A stretch of 64,000 bases of DNA from DASWIG01 sp036397835 (GTDB lineage: Bacteria; Acidobacteriota; Thermoanaerobaculia; Multivoradales; J023). Shown one piece after another: positions 18,001 to 28,000 of the stretch. Every line of letters starts with the position of its first letter. Position 1 is the first letter of the stretch. Location: positions 11,245-75,244 of the forward strand of contig DASWIG010000794.1 of NCBI GenBank assembly GCA_036397835.1. Reading direction: 5' to 3'. Both the position numbers and the translations under genes were made by a program. The notes under the pieces were generated by a model. It was given only the letters and a program-made list of their open reading frames with translations. It was not told where the DNA came from and did no database searches.

Positions 18001-18978
18001 TCCATCTCCAGTCACCCCCAGTCGCCGCAGGCGGTGCCCAAGCTGGTTCGACCGGCGGTCCAGCTCGCGGTAGCTGAGCTGTTGCTCGCCGTACGCCGTC
18101 GCGATCGCCTCCGGACGCCTCGCTGCCTGCTGCTCGAACAGCTCGTGGAGACCCATTTCCCCGGGATAGTCCGTAGCCGTGTCGTTCCACTCTCCCCAGA
18201 GCTGCCACCGCTCCGCCGCGCTCAGCATCTCTATCTCCCTGAGCGCGACCCCCGGCTGCCCCAGGGCGCTTCCCAGCGCGGTGAGCACATGGCGTCCGAA
18301 CCGCTCTATGGTCGACCGGTCGTACAGCTCCGCCGCGAAGCTCACCACCCCACGCAGGCCCTCATCGAACCGCTCGAGACGCAGCGCCAGCTCGTGTCCC
18401 AACTCCGGCATCGACCCGTGAAGGCCCTCAAACGCCAGCGCAACCTGGAACAGCGGACACCCCTCGCTTCGCCCCTCCAGGCCCAGGTCGGTGAGCAGTC
18501 GAGCGAGGGGATAACGCTGCCGGGCGTAGGCCTCGAGCAAGGTCGTGCGGATCTGGAGCAGAAACTCCTGGAACGACCGACCCGGATCCACCACGTCGCG
18601 CAGGATGACCGCGTTCGGCGAGCCGGTAGCCCGCTCGCCATCGAGGCGAGGCGGGGTAGCGATGGTGACCGCCTGGCTCTCCGTGTAGCGGTGCAGCACC
18701 CACTTCAGCACCGCCATCAGCGTCGTCAGGATCAAGAAGGGCGAGTCGCGGGTCAGCTTCCGCAGGCGCTCCCAGAGCGCGCCGTCGATGTCGAGCGAGA
18801 TTTCTCCGGCGCGCTCGCACCATCGCTTCTTGTGCGGGCGGTCGGGGCGCAGCCGCGCGATCTCCCGGTCTCCCGAAAACACCGCCAACCAGTAGTCCCG
18901 TTCCTCCAGGAGAGCGCGGTCGAGGACCACCAGGTCGGGCTTCTTCACGGGCTTGGAGGCTGTGATCACCTGTGCCAT
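9037..18978 (-). CDS. NRPS, terminal subunit: halfC-A-PCP-C-A-PCP-C-A-PCP-TE
   Basis: 3313 residues. The N-terminus (about 20-260) is only the C-terminal lobe of a condensation domain; the HHxxxDG half is absent. The first A domain has core SFDAATFE and a selectivity code read by eye as DAFFLGVTF(K), typical of branched aliphatic residues (Ile/Val). The second reads DILQLGMIW(K), close to the glycine code. The third reads DTEDIGTIV(K), not assigned; its acidic residues hint at a basic substrate. C domains carry HHIASDA and HHIASDG. Carrier sites are LGAHS, LGGHS and GGHS. The C-terminal thioesterase has GWSVGG, a later Asp (LMDSR) and GDHFSF, supplying Ser, Asp and His. No epimerase or methyltransferase domain is present. 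It starts 23 bases after the previous NRPS gene. The TE should release the finished peptide. Confidence 0.95.
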   Translation of the reverse strand: MAQVITASKPVKKPDLVVLDRALLEERDYWLAVFSGDREIARLRPDRPHKKRWCERAGEISLDIDGALWERLRKLTRDSPFLILTTLMAVLKWVLHRYTESQAVTIATPPRLDGERATGSPNAVILRDVVDPGRSFQEFLLQIRTTLLEAYARQRYPLARLLTDLGLEGRSEGCPLFQVALAFEGLHGSMPELGHELALRLERFDEGLRGVVSFAAELYDRSTIERFGRHVLTALGSALGQPGVALREIEMLSAAERWQLWGEWNDTATDYPGEMGLHELFEQQAARRPEAIATAYGEQQLSYRELDRRSNQLGHRLRRLGVTGDGESAVGLCVERCAEMVVASLAILKAGGAYVPIDPTYPPERVAFMLDDTRIDVVVASRDRADLAHRESRLEELPAHHPLRAVQVVIVGGSGRAMAEECETSLGSPGGGNRLAYVTYTSGSTGRPKGVAIAHRGVVRLVRNTDYLRLGPGSRVAQASTTSFDAATFEIWGALLNGGRLEGLAKDEVLSAGKLRQEIGRRRIGAMFLTTALFNQLSQEEGGSFRSLEHLLFGGEAVDPTQVRTVLEGEGRKGGFQGRLLHVYGPTESTTFTTWHRPRRVGRGAHTVPIGRPIANTKVYLVDRGDRPVPVGVVGHLCVGGDGLARGYNNRPGLTAAVFTPHVRSSRPGARLYRSGDLARYRADGAVEFVGRIDQQVKVRGFRIEPGEIEAVLGGASGVRESVVVMREDTPGDKRLVAYVVPEPGTELSHEEVRGFLKARLPAYMIPAAVVELSALPLNANGKVDRQVLPAPGENVDETLIAAPRSPVEEVVAGIYAEVLGREEVGVHDDFFEDLGAHSLLATRVISRLRRVFALELPLHTIFEEPTVAGLSATIERGLRAGRMVEAPPLEPVSRDQALQLSFAQERLWFMAQLEPDSPAYNVPTPLRLEGPLDAAALRRSLSEVVRRHEVLRTSFSARGGEVVQVIAAPEEVALPVVDLGGLGEEAVSRELGRLARGEALRPFDLARGPILRVTLVRLGPQAHAVLATLHHIASDAWSLGIMTREIATLYGALVEGRPSPLPELGIQYADFAAWQRGWLREGALETELTYWRRQLQGSPALLQLPTDRPRPAVQTYRGTSRPFALPAGLSAELGALGRREGATLFMTSLAAFQVLLSRYTGQDAISVGTPIAGRNRVEVEALIGFFLNTLVLRVDLRGDPEFRDLLARVREVSLAAHAHQDLPFEKLVESLEPERNLAHSPLFQALFTVQNAPAESLAVSRLRIQPLEVGTETAKFDLTVLMEEAEEGLRGAVEYNTDLFDATTIGRLVEHFKHLLQGVVSQPRRRLSELELLGAGECSQLLREWNDTDSGGSREPWLPEWFAALAATTSDRVAVVCGEAQVSYRELDRRSSRLAHHLRRRSVGPEVAVAVCLERSPAMVVALLAVLKAGGFYVPLDPGYPDQRLALLLEEDAGVGLILTEERVIERSGRPALAAATAPRLCLDTAWEEIARESVEPPSRAVRPGQLAYQIYTSGSTGRPKGVQITHRALVNFLRSMSLQPGFTAGDVLLAVTTLSFDIAGLELYLPLAMGGRVELVGGTVAADGRQLLRRLATSKTTMMQATPATWRMLEAADWRGSPQLKILCGGEELTPGLAGRLLARGASLWNMYGPTETTIWSLVDRVSAETGTPVSIGRPIANTGAYVLDARGRPLPIGALGELLIGGAGLARGYFRRPAMTAEKFLPDDCSGQRGERLYRTGDRVRWRPDGDLEFWGRIDHQLKVRGFRIEPGEVEVALAQHPGIEEAVVMARHEGPGDFREAGGGGPISFRLVGYVTPSGQGVPASGELRHFLAERLPDYMVPSLFIELKSLPRLPNGKVDRGALPPPGDALSTPRGTFVAPRGPSEELLAEIWSDLLGIEGLGVYDNFFELGGHSLLATQMFSRVVRAFRIELPLRALFEAPTIAGLAARVNRAMESAEGWGPPPMVPAPRDGALGRKGLPLSFAQQRMWFLDQLEPGNPAYNVPAALRLEGPLRRRALQLSLSELVRRHEVLCTSYHSVDGEPVQVTAPPEPVPFPVVNLEQIPDRQRSHLMLRLARVEAQRPFDLVRGPVWRALLLRLGEEDHAMLVTLHHIASDGWSLGILMRELATLYGAFVEGRPSPLPELEIQYPDYATWQRGWLRGEVLAAQLDYWRKRLKGAPPLLQMPADRPRPAVQTHRGTTRTFVLPADLSAALLVLGRKEGATPFMTLLAAFQALLARYTSQDDISVGTPIAGRNRLEIEGLIGFFVNTLVLRTDLSGNPTFRSLLARVREIALEAHAHQELPFEKLVEELEPERSLAHSPLFQVMFLLENTPREAVEGTGLRISRLEAETMTANFDLTLAMTEEGEVLIGEVEYNTELFDSTTIQRFQGHLRSLLATVVSQPERHVFGLPLLAGAQRSQVVVEWNDTGKAYSRDRCIHELFEDQVARTPDQPAVEFGGARLTYRQLNERSNRLARHLQAVGAGPEVVVGICLERSLELVVGLFGILKSGAAYLPLDPSYPQERRAFMMHDAQASLLLTRRSLAKIRLPERVKVVLLSQDEATLRHESGESTLGRVGAENPAYVIYTSGSTGNPKGVLVAHGSLVNYIESRAEELALQPEDRMLQFASSSFDTSAEEIFSCLTRGARLVLRSESMPGSVAEFLRSCEELGLTVLDLPTAYWHEVTAALCTGCLGWPRCVRQVIIGGEAALPDRWAAWRNRVGREVRLFNTYGPTEATIVAIACELSRLSDPEAAGRAVPLGRAIANARVYPLDRELSAVPMGLAGELHIGGVPVARGYLHRPRLTAEKFIPDPIGDRPGGRLYKTGDLTRHRADGNLEFLGRVDDQVKVRGFRIELGEIAAVLGEHPAVREVEVLAPLDASGDRRLQAYLVTDSEVALSAGALDAALAGRLPDYMIPSVFVFLEALPRTPSGKLDRRALAGIKPEMAGGHGPTVAPRDALELKLVQIWEELLDTRPIGVTDDFFARGGHSLLAVRLMACLERRLGRALPVAALFQHSTVEALAAALRHETEPLAQSSLVALQPGGSATPFFCVHPVGGNVFCYVELARHLGPEQPFYALQALGLDGSQQPLSRVEEMAAHYLETIRGVQPQGPYLLGGWSVGGLIAFEMARQLQARGQEVGLLVLMDSRAQQPHDELEEGGDLEPLAIFALDLGLSLDRLALSAEELGRLSTDEKLALVLEEAKAAKKLPPEVGLPEARHLFRVFESTLIAEERYDPRPYPGQVYLFRARDGSGKETLSSDLGWGRYAQGGVTVEEISGDHFSFLQQPHVAQLAERLEVQIANRLGSNSRI

Positions 18979-19001
18979 CTAGGAAGGACCTCACTCGTTT
19001 C

Positions 19002-22000
19002 TCAAAGCTCAAAATCGAACTCTTCGCTCTCGTCCTTCACGTCCGCCGAACTGGAACGACCCTCGGCCTCCCCACTTCCGAGCGGGATATCGAGGATGCG
19101 CCATTCTGGGTTGCCTCGGACTTCCTTCAGGATCGTCAGATAGTGCGCCAACATCTGGGCGATGGTTGCCCGATCGAAAAGCTCGGTATCGTATTCCATG
19201 ACTCCCGCGAGACCGCCTTCTATCTCGACCATGGAGAAGGCCAAGTCGAACCTCGAGGTTCCGCTATGGGCTTCCTCGACGGGTTCCAGGTGGAGGCCCG
19301 GCAGCTCCAGAGCCTCGGCCGCGACGTCCTGCAGACCGAAAGCCGCGCGAAATATCTGGGCGTCCTGCACGGTGCGGTCGGGCTGCAGCTCCTGAACCAC
19401 CTTGTCGAAGGGCAGATCCTCGTAAGAATAGGCTTCGAAAGCCACCTCGCGAACCCTCGAGATGAGCTCGCGGAAGCTCGGGTTTCCCGAAAGATCGGTG
19501 CGAAGCGCCAAGGTATTGACGAAAAAACCGATCAGGCCCTCGACCTCGCTCCGGTTGCGATTGGCGACGGCAGTTCCCACAACCAGGTCTTCTTGCCCGG
19601 TGTAGCGATAGAGCAGGGTATAGAACGACGCCAATAGAGTCGTGAACAGAGTCGTTCCCTCTTGCAGGCTCAACTGCCTGAGGCCCTCGGTCAGGGCCCT
19701 TGAAACGCCGGTGGGCTCTGCGCTGCCGCGCCACGATTTCACCACCGGACGGGGTCGGTCGGTCGGCAGCTTCAAGGTCGGCAACCCGCCAAGCTTCGTT
19801 TTCCAGTAAGCGAGCTGGCGTTCAAGGATCGCCCCACTGAGCCACCGGCGCTGCCAGACCGCGTAGTCCGCGTACTGAATCGGCAGCGGCGCAAGCTGCG
19901 GAGCCCGCCTTTCCACGAAGGCCCGGTAGAGCTCAGCCATCTCCCCGACGAAGATGCCGTTCGACCAGCCGTCGGTGACAATGTGGTGCATGATCAAGAG
20001 CAGCACGTGCTCCTCGGTGTCGAGCCAAAGCAGAGTCGAGCGCAGCAGCGGACCCTTCTCGAGGTCGAAAAGCCGCCGTGACTCGAGAATGGTCAGCCGC
20101 GACGTTTCCGACTGACGTGCAGCGGACGGCAGTTGCCGCAGATCGATCAGCGGTAGCTCGAGCTCGAGCTCCGCCGCAATCTGCTGAACTGGTCCGATAT
20201 CCATCTCCGGAAACGTGGTACGCAAGGCCTCGTGGCGTGCGAAGACGCCGTTGAGGCTTCCTTTGAGAGCGGCGACGTGGAGCTGCCCCTTCAGGCGGAC
20301 GGCGGTGGGCAGGTTGTAGATCGCCGCCTCCGGCGCCAGTTGATGGTGGAACCAAAGGCGCTGCTGTGCAAACGAGAGGGGCAGATCGCCATCACGTGGG
20401 GCCGGCTCGAGAGGGGGTGGTGCGCCCAAGGTGGGAGCCGCCTGCATCGCTTCCTCGACCCTGGCTGCAAGACCCGCCACCGTCGGGGCCTGAAAAACGG
20501 CGCGCAATGCCAACTCGACGCCGAAAGCTTGCTGTAGCCGGAAGATCACCTGGGTTGCCAACAAGGACTGGCCGCCGAGCTCGAAGAAGTTGTCATTCCT
20601 GCCCACCCGTTCCAGACCCAAGAGCTCGGTCCAGATTTCCGTCAGGATTTCTTCGCGTTCGTTGCGCGGGGCGACGAATTCGCTGCGAAGCTCGGGCCGC
20701 GAAGTGTCCGGGGCAGGCAAGGCGAGGCGATCGAGCTTGCCCTGGGGTGTCAGCGGAAAGGCGTCGAGAGGCACGAAGGTTGCGGGCACCATATGATCAG
20801 GCAGCCTGTCGGACAGGAACGACCGCAGGTCGGGGACAAGCCCATCGCGCACGGCCTCGGGCACCACGTAAGCCACGAGCCGTTTTTCGCCGGCCTGATC
20901 GGCGAGGGCCAGCACCACCGCCTCGCGCACCTCCGGGTGCTCGTTTAGCACGGCGCCGATCTCGCCGAGCTCGACGCGGAATCCGCGCAACTGGATCTGG
21001 TGATCGATGCGCCCCAGGAAATCGAGCTCGCCGTTGGCACGCCGGCGGGCCAGATCGCCGGTGCGGTAGAGACGCGCGCCGGACTCTTCACTGAACGGAT
21101 CTGGGACGAAGCGCTCGGCGGTCAGGGCCGGGCGACGAAGGTAGCCGCGGGCCAGGCCTGCTCCGGCGACGAAGATCTCTCCAGGCACGCCGATCGGTAC
21201 CGGCTTCAGCCGGCGCTCGAGGAGGTAGATCCCGAGGTCGGAGAGCGCGACACCGATCGGGCTGCTCCCGGCCTTTGCCGGGTCAGACCGGCTCAGGAGC
21301 CGGTAGGTGACGTGGACCGTCGTTTCGGTGATTCCGAACATGTTCACCATCTGCGGGCGCCGATCGCCGTGACGCCGAAACCACGGTGCCAGGATGGAAG
21401 GCTCCAGGGCCTCACCGCCGAAGATCACCAGGCGCAGAGGCAGCTCGGAAGATCCCATGGCCCGCGTGGCCTGCTCCTCGATGACGACCAACTGACGAAA
21501 AGCCGACGGGGTCTGGTTGAGGACCGTGACCCTTTCCTGCACCAGCAGGGCGAGAAACTCCTCGGGAGCGCGGCGGCTGACATGGTAGGGCACCACCACC
21601 AACCGGCCGCCGTAAGCCAGAGCTCCCCACAGCTCCCAGACCGAGAAGTCGAAAGCGTAGGAGTGGAACAGAGTCCAGACGTCGCGGCCGTCGAATCGGA
21701 GATGGACCGAATCGGGAACGCGCTCGGCCGCCGCCAGCAGGCGGGTGACGTTCCTATGCGTCACCGCGGTCCCTTTGGGACGGCCGGTGGATCCTGAGGT
21801 GTAGATCACATAGGCTGCCTGATCCGAGTGCGGCCAGGTGCCGAGCTCGGAAGTAGGGCCGGCGCCGATCTGCGGCCAGTCACGATCCAGACAGAGCACC
21901 GGATGGCCCGCCACTCGATAGGCGGTAGGGACTCCTCCCATCTGTCGCTCGCAGGTCAGGAGGATCTCAGCCCCCGCGTCCTCCAGGGTAAAGGCCAGGC

Positions 22001-25000
22001 GCTCTGCGGGGTGCGACGGATCGAGCGGAAGGTAGGCGCTCCCCGCTTTGAGGACGCCGAGGATCGCCACCACCATTTCCAACGAGCGGTCCAGCATCAG
22101 GGCGACGAGTCGCTCGGGGCCGGCACCCAGGGACCTTAGGAGACGGGCCAACCGCTCAGACCTGCGATCGAGCTCGCCATAGGTGAGCTGCAGCGTTCCC
22201 TGGTTGACCCCGACGGCCTCCGGGGTGCGCTCGACCTGAGCCGCGAACAGGGCCGGCAGGGAGGCGGCAGGGGCGTCGGTGCGCGCACCCCACTCCACCT
22301 GCAGTTGGCACCGCTGCGCCGATGTGAGCAGCGGCAGCTCGGTTATCCGCTGGCCGGGAGTCGAGCCCATCGCCCCGAGTAGGGCTTCGAAATGACCTTG
22401 CAAGCGGCCGACCGTGGTTCCGTCGAAAAGGTCGGTGTTGAACTCCAGACCGGCGGTGACGCCCTCCGGGGCCTCCCAAAGCGACAGCGTCAGGTCGAAC
22501 TGCGTCGTTGCGTTGTCGATTTCCAGAGGGCTCATCGCCAGCCCGGGGATCTCCACAGCTCCCTGCGGCGCGTTCTGGAACACGAACATCACTTGGAAGA
22601 GCGGCGAGTAGGAAAGGTCGCGCTCCGGTTCCAGCTCCTCGACCAGCTTCTCGAACGGCAGGTCCTGGTGGGCGTAGCCCCCCAAGGTCGTCTCCCGCAC
22701 CCGTCGAACGAGGGTGGAAAACTGGGGATCTCCCGCCAGATCGCTGCGGATGACGAGGGTATTGACGAAAAAGCCGATCAGATCTTCGATCTCCCGTCGG
22801 TTGCGGCCCGCGATCGGCGTGCCGGTACTGACGTCGGTTTGGCCCGAGTAGCGGGAAAGCAGCACCTGAAACGCCGCCAACAGAGTCATGAATAGAGTCG
22901 CTCCCTCGCTGCGGGCGACCGCGCCCAAGAGCCCCCAAAGCTGTGCCGGGAGCTTGAAGAAGCGGACCTCCCCGCGGTAGCTCATCACCGCCGGCCGCGG
23001 CCGGTCAATGGGTAGCCGCAGGAGCGGTGGCGCACCCTCCAGCCGCTCGCGCCAATATGCGAGCTGAGCCTCCAGCGCCTCCTCCCGCAGCCAGCCGCGC
23101 TGCCAGACCGCGAAGTCCGCGTACTGGATCTCGAGCTCCGGCAGGGGAGAGGGCCGGCCGGCGATGAAAGCCGAGTAGAGGGTCGCAATCTCGCGGGTCA
23201 GCACTCCCATCGACCAGCCGTCGGAGACAATGTGGTGCATGTTGACGAGCAGGAGGTGCTCCGCAGGGGCGAGGCGAACCAGCGTCGTCCGCAGCAGCGG
23301 ACCCATCACCAAGTCGAATGGATGGCGGACGTCCGCTGCCGCCAGCCGCAGCCCCTCGGCTTCGCGCGCCCGCGGGGGAAGCGTCGAGAGGTCCACCAGA
23401 CTCAGATCCAGCGGCTCGGGTGGGTCGGCTTCTTGCACCGTCTCGCCGAGGAACCAGGAAAAGCGGGTTCGCAGCACCTCGTGGCGGCGCACCACCTCGG
23501 AGAACGCTGCCGCGAGCACCAGGGGTTCCACCCTCCCCTTCGCCCGCAGGGAAACCGGGATGTTGTACGCCGGGTTGTTCGGCTCCAACTGATCGAGGAA
23601 CCACAGGCGCTGCTGAGCGAACGACAGCGGCAGCGGTTGATGCCGGGATACCCGGTTCATGGGGGGTAGCTCGAGCCCCTTCCCGGCATGCCGCAACGCC
23701 GAGACGGAGTCGGCCAAGTGCGCTACCGTCGGCTCCTCGAAGACTTCGTAGAGCGGGATCTCCACCGCGAAGACTTGACGCACCCGCGTGATCAACTGCG
23801 TCGCCAGCAGCGAATGCCCGCCGAGGTCGAAAAAATCGTCCTCGACACCCACCCGCTCGACGCCCAGAACTTCAGCCATGATCCCGGCTAGGAGCTCTTC
23901 CTCCGGCGTACGCGGGGCGACGTGCCCGGTTTCGTCGGCTGCGCTCTCAAAATCCGGTAGGGCTTCGCGGTCCACCTTGCCGTTGGGGTTGAGCGGGAGC
24001 GCCTCGAGCCAGACAAAGGCCGACGGCACCATGTACTTGGGAAGAAAAGTCTCGAGCGCCGAGCGTAGCGTCTCGGCATCCTGGGAGGCTCCGGGCGCCG
24101 GGACCACATAGGCTACCAGCCGCTTTTCCCCGGACCGCTTCGACTCGGGGCCTTCCTCACGGACGACGACCACCGCTTCGCGCACTCCCGGCGCATTGCC
24201 CAGCGCCGCCTCGATTTCCCCCAGCTCGATGCGAAAACCCCGGACCTTGACCTGGTGATCGACTCGACCCACGAACTCGATCGCGCCGTCGGCGCGGGAT
24301 CGCATCTTGTCTCCGGTCCGATAGAGGCGGTCACCGGGCCGCGAGCCGAATGGGTGAGGCGTGAAGACCTCCGCCGTCAACGCCGATCGGTTGTGGTATC
24401 CGCGGGCGAGACCGTCGCCGCCAATGCTCACCTGTCCCACCACTCCCAACGGCACCGGCTCAACTCGGCGGTCGAGCACGTAGACCTCGGTGTTGGCGAT
24501 CGGACGGCCGATCGGCACGGTGCGCGAATCCGAATTGACGTGCACGGTGCGGTGCCAGGTCGTGAAGGTGGTGCTTTCGGTGGGGCCGTAGACGTGAAGC
24601 AGCCGTAGCGGCGGGTCTCCTGCAAGCACCGCCCGCACCCGTGAGGGGTCGACCGCCTCGCCCCCGAAAAGCAGATGTTCCTGCAAGGCGAAGGCGGCGT
24701 CATCCTCCTGTGACAGTTGATTGAACAGCGCCGTGGTGAGGAACATGGTGCTGATCCGCTGTCGGCGGATCTCGGCCACCAGCTCGCCGGGGGCGAGGAC
24801 CGCTTCCCTGGAGATCACCGCCAGCCGGGCACCGTGGAGCAGTGCCCCCCAGATCTCGAAGGTGGCGGCGTCGAAGGAAGTGGTGGAGGCCTGGGCCACA
24901 CCGTCCTCGGCCCCCAGGTGGATATAGTCGGTGTTCATCACCAGGCGGACCACGCCTCGGTGGGGAATGGCCACTCCCTTGGGCGTTCCGGTCGAACCGG

Positions 25001-28000
25001 AAGTGTAGATCACGTAGGCCAGACGATCGCCGCCGGTCGCGATAGCCGGATTCTCTTCGCTCTTGCGCGCGATCGTCGCCCGGTCGCGGTCGATCAAGAC
25101 CACCCGCACCGCGCGCCTTGGATGCTCCTGGGGAAGGATCGCGAGGAGGGACTCCTGCCCCACCACCACCTCCGCGCCCGAGTCCTCGAGCATGAAGGCG
25201 AGGCGCTCGGATGGATAGCCCGGATCGAGGGGAACGTAGGCGCCTCCCGCCTTCAGGATGGCGAGAAGAGCCACCGTCACCGCTGCGGATCGCTCCAGGA
25301 ACAGGCCAATCCTAACCTCGGGAGCCACCTCCAACTGCCGGAGGTGATGGGCCAGACGGTTGGCTCGGCAATTGAGCTCGAGGTAGCTCAATTGCTCTGC
25401 GCCGAAGGCCACCGCGATCGCCTCAGGTGCGAGTTTCACCCGCTGCTCAAAGAGCTGATGGATGCCCAGCTCGGCCGGGTAGAGTGCAACGATGTCGTTC
25501 CACTCCCGGAGCAATTGCCCGCGCTCGCAGGCGGCCAAGAGCGGCAGGTGCGCAACGGGCTCCTCGGGCCTTTCGACGATTCCCTGCAGCAAGGTCTGGT
25601 AGTGCCGCAGCAGGCGAGTAATGGTGGTCGCATCGAAGAGATCACTACTGAACTCGAACGCCGCCTGAATCTCTTTGGCCCCTTCAATCACTACGAGCGA
25701 GAGGTCGAAGGGCACCGCTCGGATCTCGAGCGAGAGCGGGCTCATCCTCAGATCCGCAGTCGCCCACTGATCCTCCGGCGGCCGGTCGAGCACGAACGTC
25801 GCCTGGAATAGGGGCGAGTGGTAGAGGCTTCGCTCCGGCTCCAGCTCCACGACCAGCTTCTCGAACGGCAGGTTCTGGTGGGAATGGGCATCGAGGGTCA
25901 CCTCTCGAACCCGCGCCAGCAGGGTACGGGAATCCGGATCTCCGGACAGATCCGTGCGCATGACCAGGAGGTTCACGAACAATCCGAGCAGTCGCTCCAC
26001 CTCCAGCCAGTTGCGACCCGCGAGCGCCGTCCCTACGCTGATGTCGTCCTGCCCCGAATAGCGGGCAAGCAGTGCTTGGTAGGCCGCCAGCAAAGTCATG
26101 AACAACGTCGCCTCCCCAGCCTGAGCCAACGCGTTGAGCGACTCCCACAACCTCGCCGACAGCCCGAGCGACCGGCGTGCGCCGCGATAGCTGCGCGTCA
26201 TCGTCCGCGGTCGGTCGGTGGGGAGCTCCAAGAGCGGTGGGGCGCCAGCCAGCCGTTCTCGCCAGTAGGCGAGCTCGGCTTCGACCGTCTTTCCTCTAAG
26301 CCAGCGCCGTTGCCAGTGGGCGAAGTCGGCATACTGGATCGTCAGCTCCGGAAGCTGCGGAGCGCGACCGCGCAGAGCGGCCTCGTAGAGGATTGCCAGC
26401 TCGCGGTTCATCAGATTCTCCGACCAGCCGTCGAAAGCGACGTGATGAACCGCTCCCAGGATCACGTGGTCGGCGCCCCCGAGCCGCGTCACGAGGGTCC
26501 GCAGAACCGGACCACGAGCGAGGTCGAAGGGCCGGGACCACTCACGCCACGCCAGCCGCCGCACTTCGAGGGCGGCCCGAGGCTCCGGGAGCTCCTGGAG
26601 ATCGACCAATGGCAGCGGCAGCGAGGCGGGCGGGGCGATCTCCTGCTTCGACGTTCCACCCCGCAACGGGAAGCTGGTGCGCAGCACTTCGTGCCGCTGC
26701 ACCACCCGATCGAGGCTCGAAGACAGAGCTGCGATCGACAGCGGACCCTCGAAGCGCACGGCGATGGGCATGTTGTACGAGGGGCTGTCCGGCTCAAGCT
26801 GATGAAGGAACCACAGCCGTTCCTGGGCGAAGGAGAGGGGCAGTTGCCGGTCCCTGGCCACCGGCTCCAAGGCCGGCATCTCGGTGATTTGGGCGACCCG
26901 CATCGCCTCCTCGATCCGTGCCGCCAGAGCCGCCACGGTCTGCGCTTCGAACAGCGTCCGCAGCGGCACCTCCACGCGGAAGGACTGGCGCACCCGGGTC
27001 ACGACCTTGGTCGCCAGCAGCGAGTGGCCGCCGAGCTCGAAGAAATTGTCGTGGAGACGGACCTGAGCGAGCCCGAGCACCTCCCTCCAGATCCTCGCCA
27101 CGAGCTGCTCGACGGTCGTCGCGGGGACCGCCGGGTCGGCGATGAGGAAGGGCAAGGTCGGCGGGGCGTGGCGGGCCAGAGCTTTGCGGTCGACCTTCCC
27201 GTTGCGCGTCAGCGGCAAGGCGCCGAGGACGACGAAGACTGCCGGCACCATGTACGCCGGCAAGGATCGTCGCAGGAAACGATGTAGCTCGCCAGGGGGG
27301 GGCTCGTGGCCACCGCGGGCGACGACATAGGCGACCAGTTGCTGTCCTCCGGAGCCATCGCTCCGGGCCACGACCACCGCACGCTCGACCGCCTCGTGGC
27401 GGCCGAGCGCCACCTCGATCTCGCCCAGCTCGATGCGGAAGCCCCGCACCTTGACCTGGAAGTCGATGCGGCCCAGGAACACCAGGCTGCCGCCCGGGCG
27501 GGTGCGCGCCAGGTCGCCGGTGCGGTACAGACGCCCGCCCGCCGCTCCCCGGGCATGGGGCACGAAGACCCGGGCCGTGCGAGCCGGCTCGCGCCAGTAG
27601 CCTCGGCCGACGCCGATCCCGCCGACGCACAGCTCGCCTGGAACCCCAAGGGGCGTCGGAGTCAGACGGCGATCCAGCAACTCCAGGCGCAGGTTACGCA
27701 GCGGACGGCCGATGGAAATCTGTACGTCGCCGGCGTCCAGGTTGCGGATCACCTGATGGCTGACGTCGTCGGAACACTCGGTGGGGCCGTAAGCGTTGAG
27801 GAGCGGAATGTTCGGAAAGAGGCTAAGCCACCGGCGGGCGAGATCCTTCGGAAGGGACTCCCCGGTGGGAATCATCCAACGGAGAGCCGTGAGCCGTGGG
27901 CTCGACGGTCGCCGGTCCGCCACCTCCTCGAGGAGGAAGTGCAGTAGCGACGGCACGGTTTCGAAAACGGTCGCCCGGCTGCGATCGACCTCGGCGAGCA

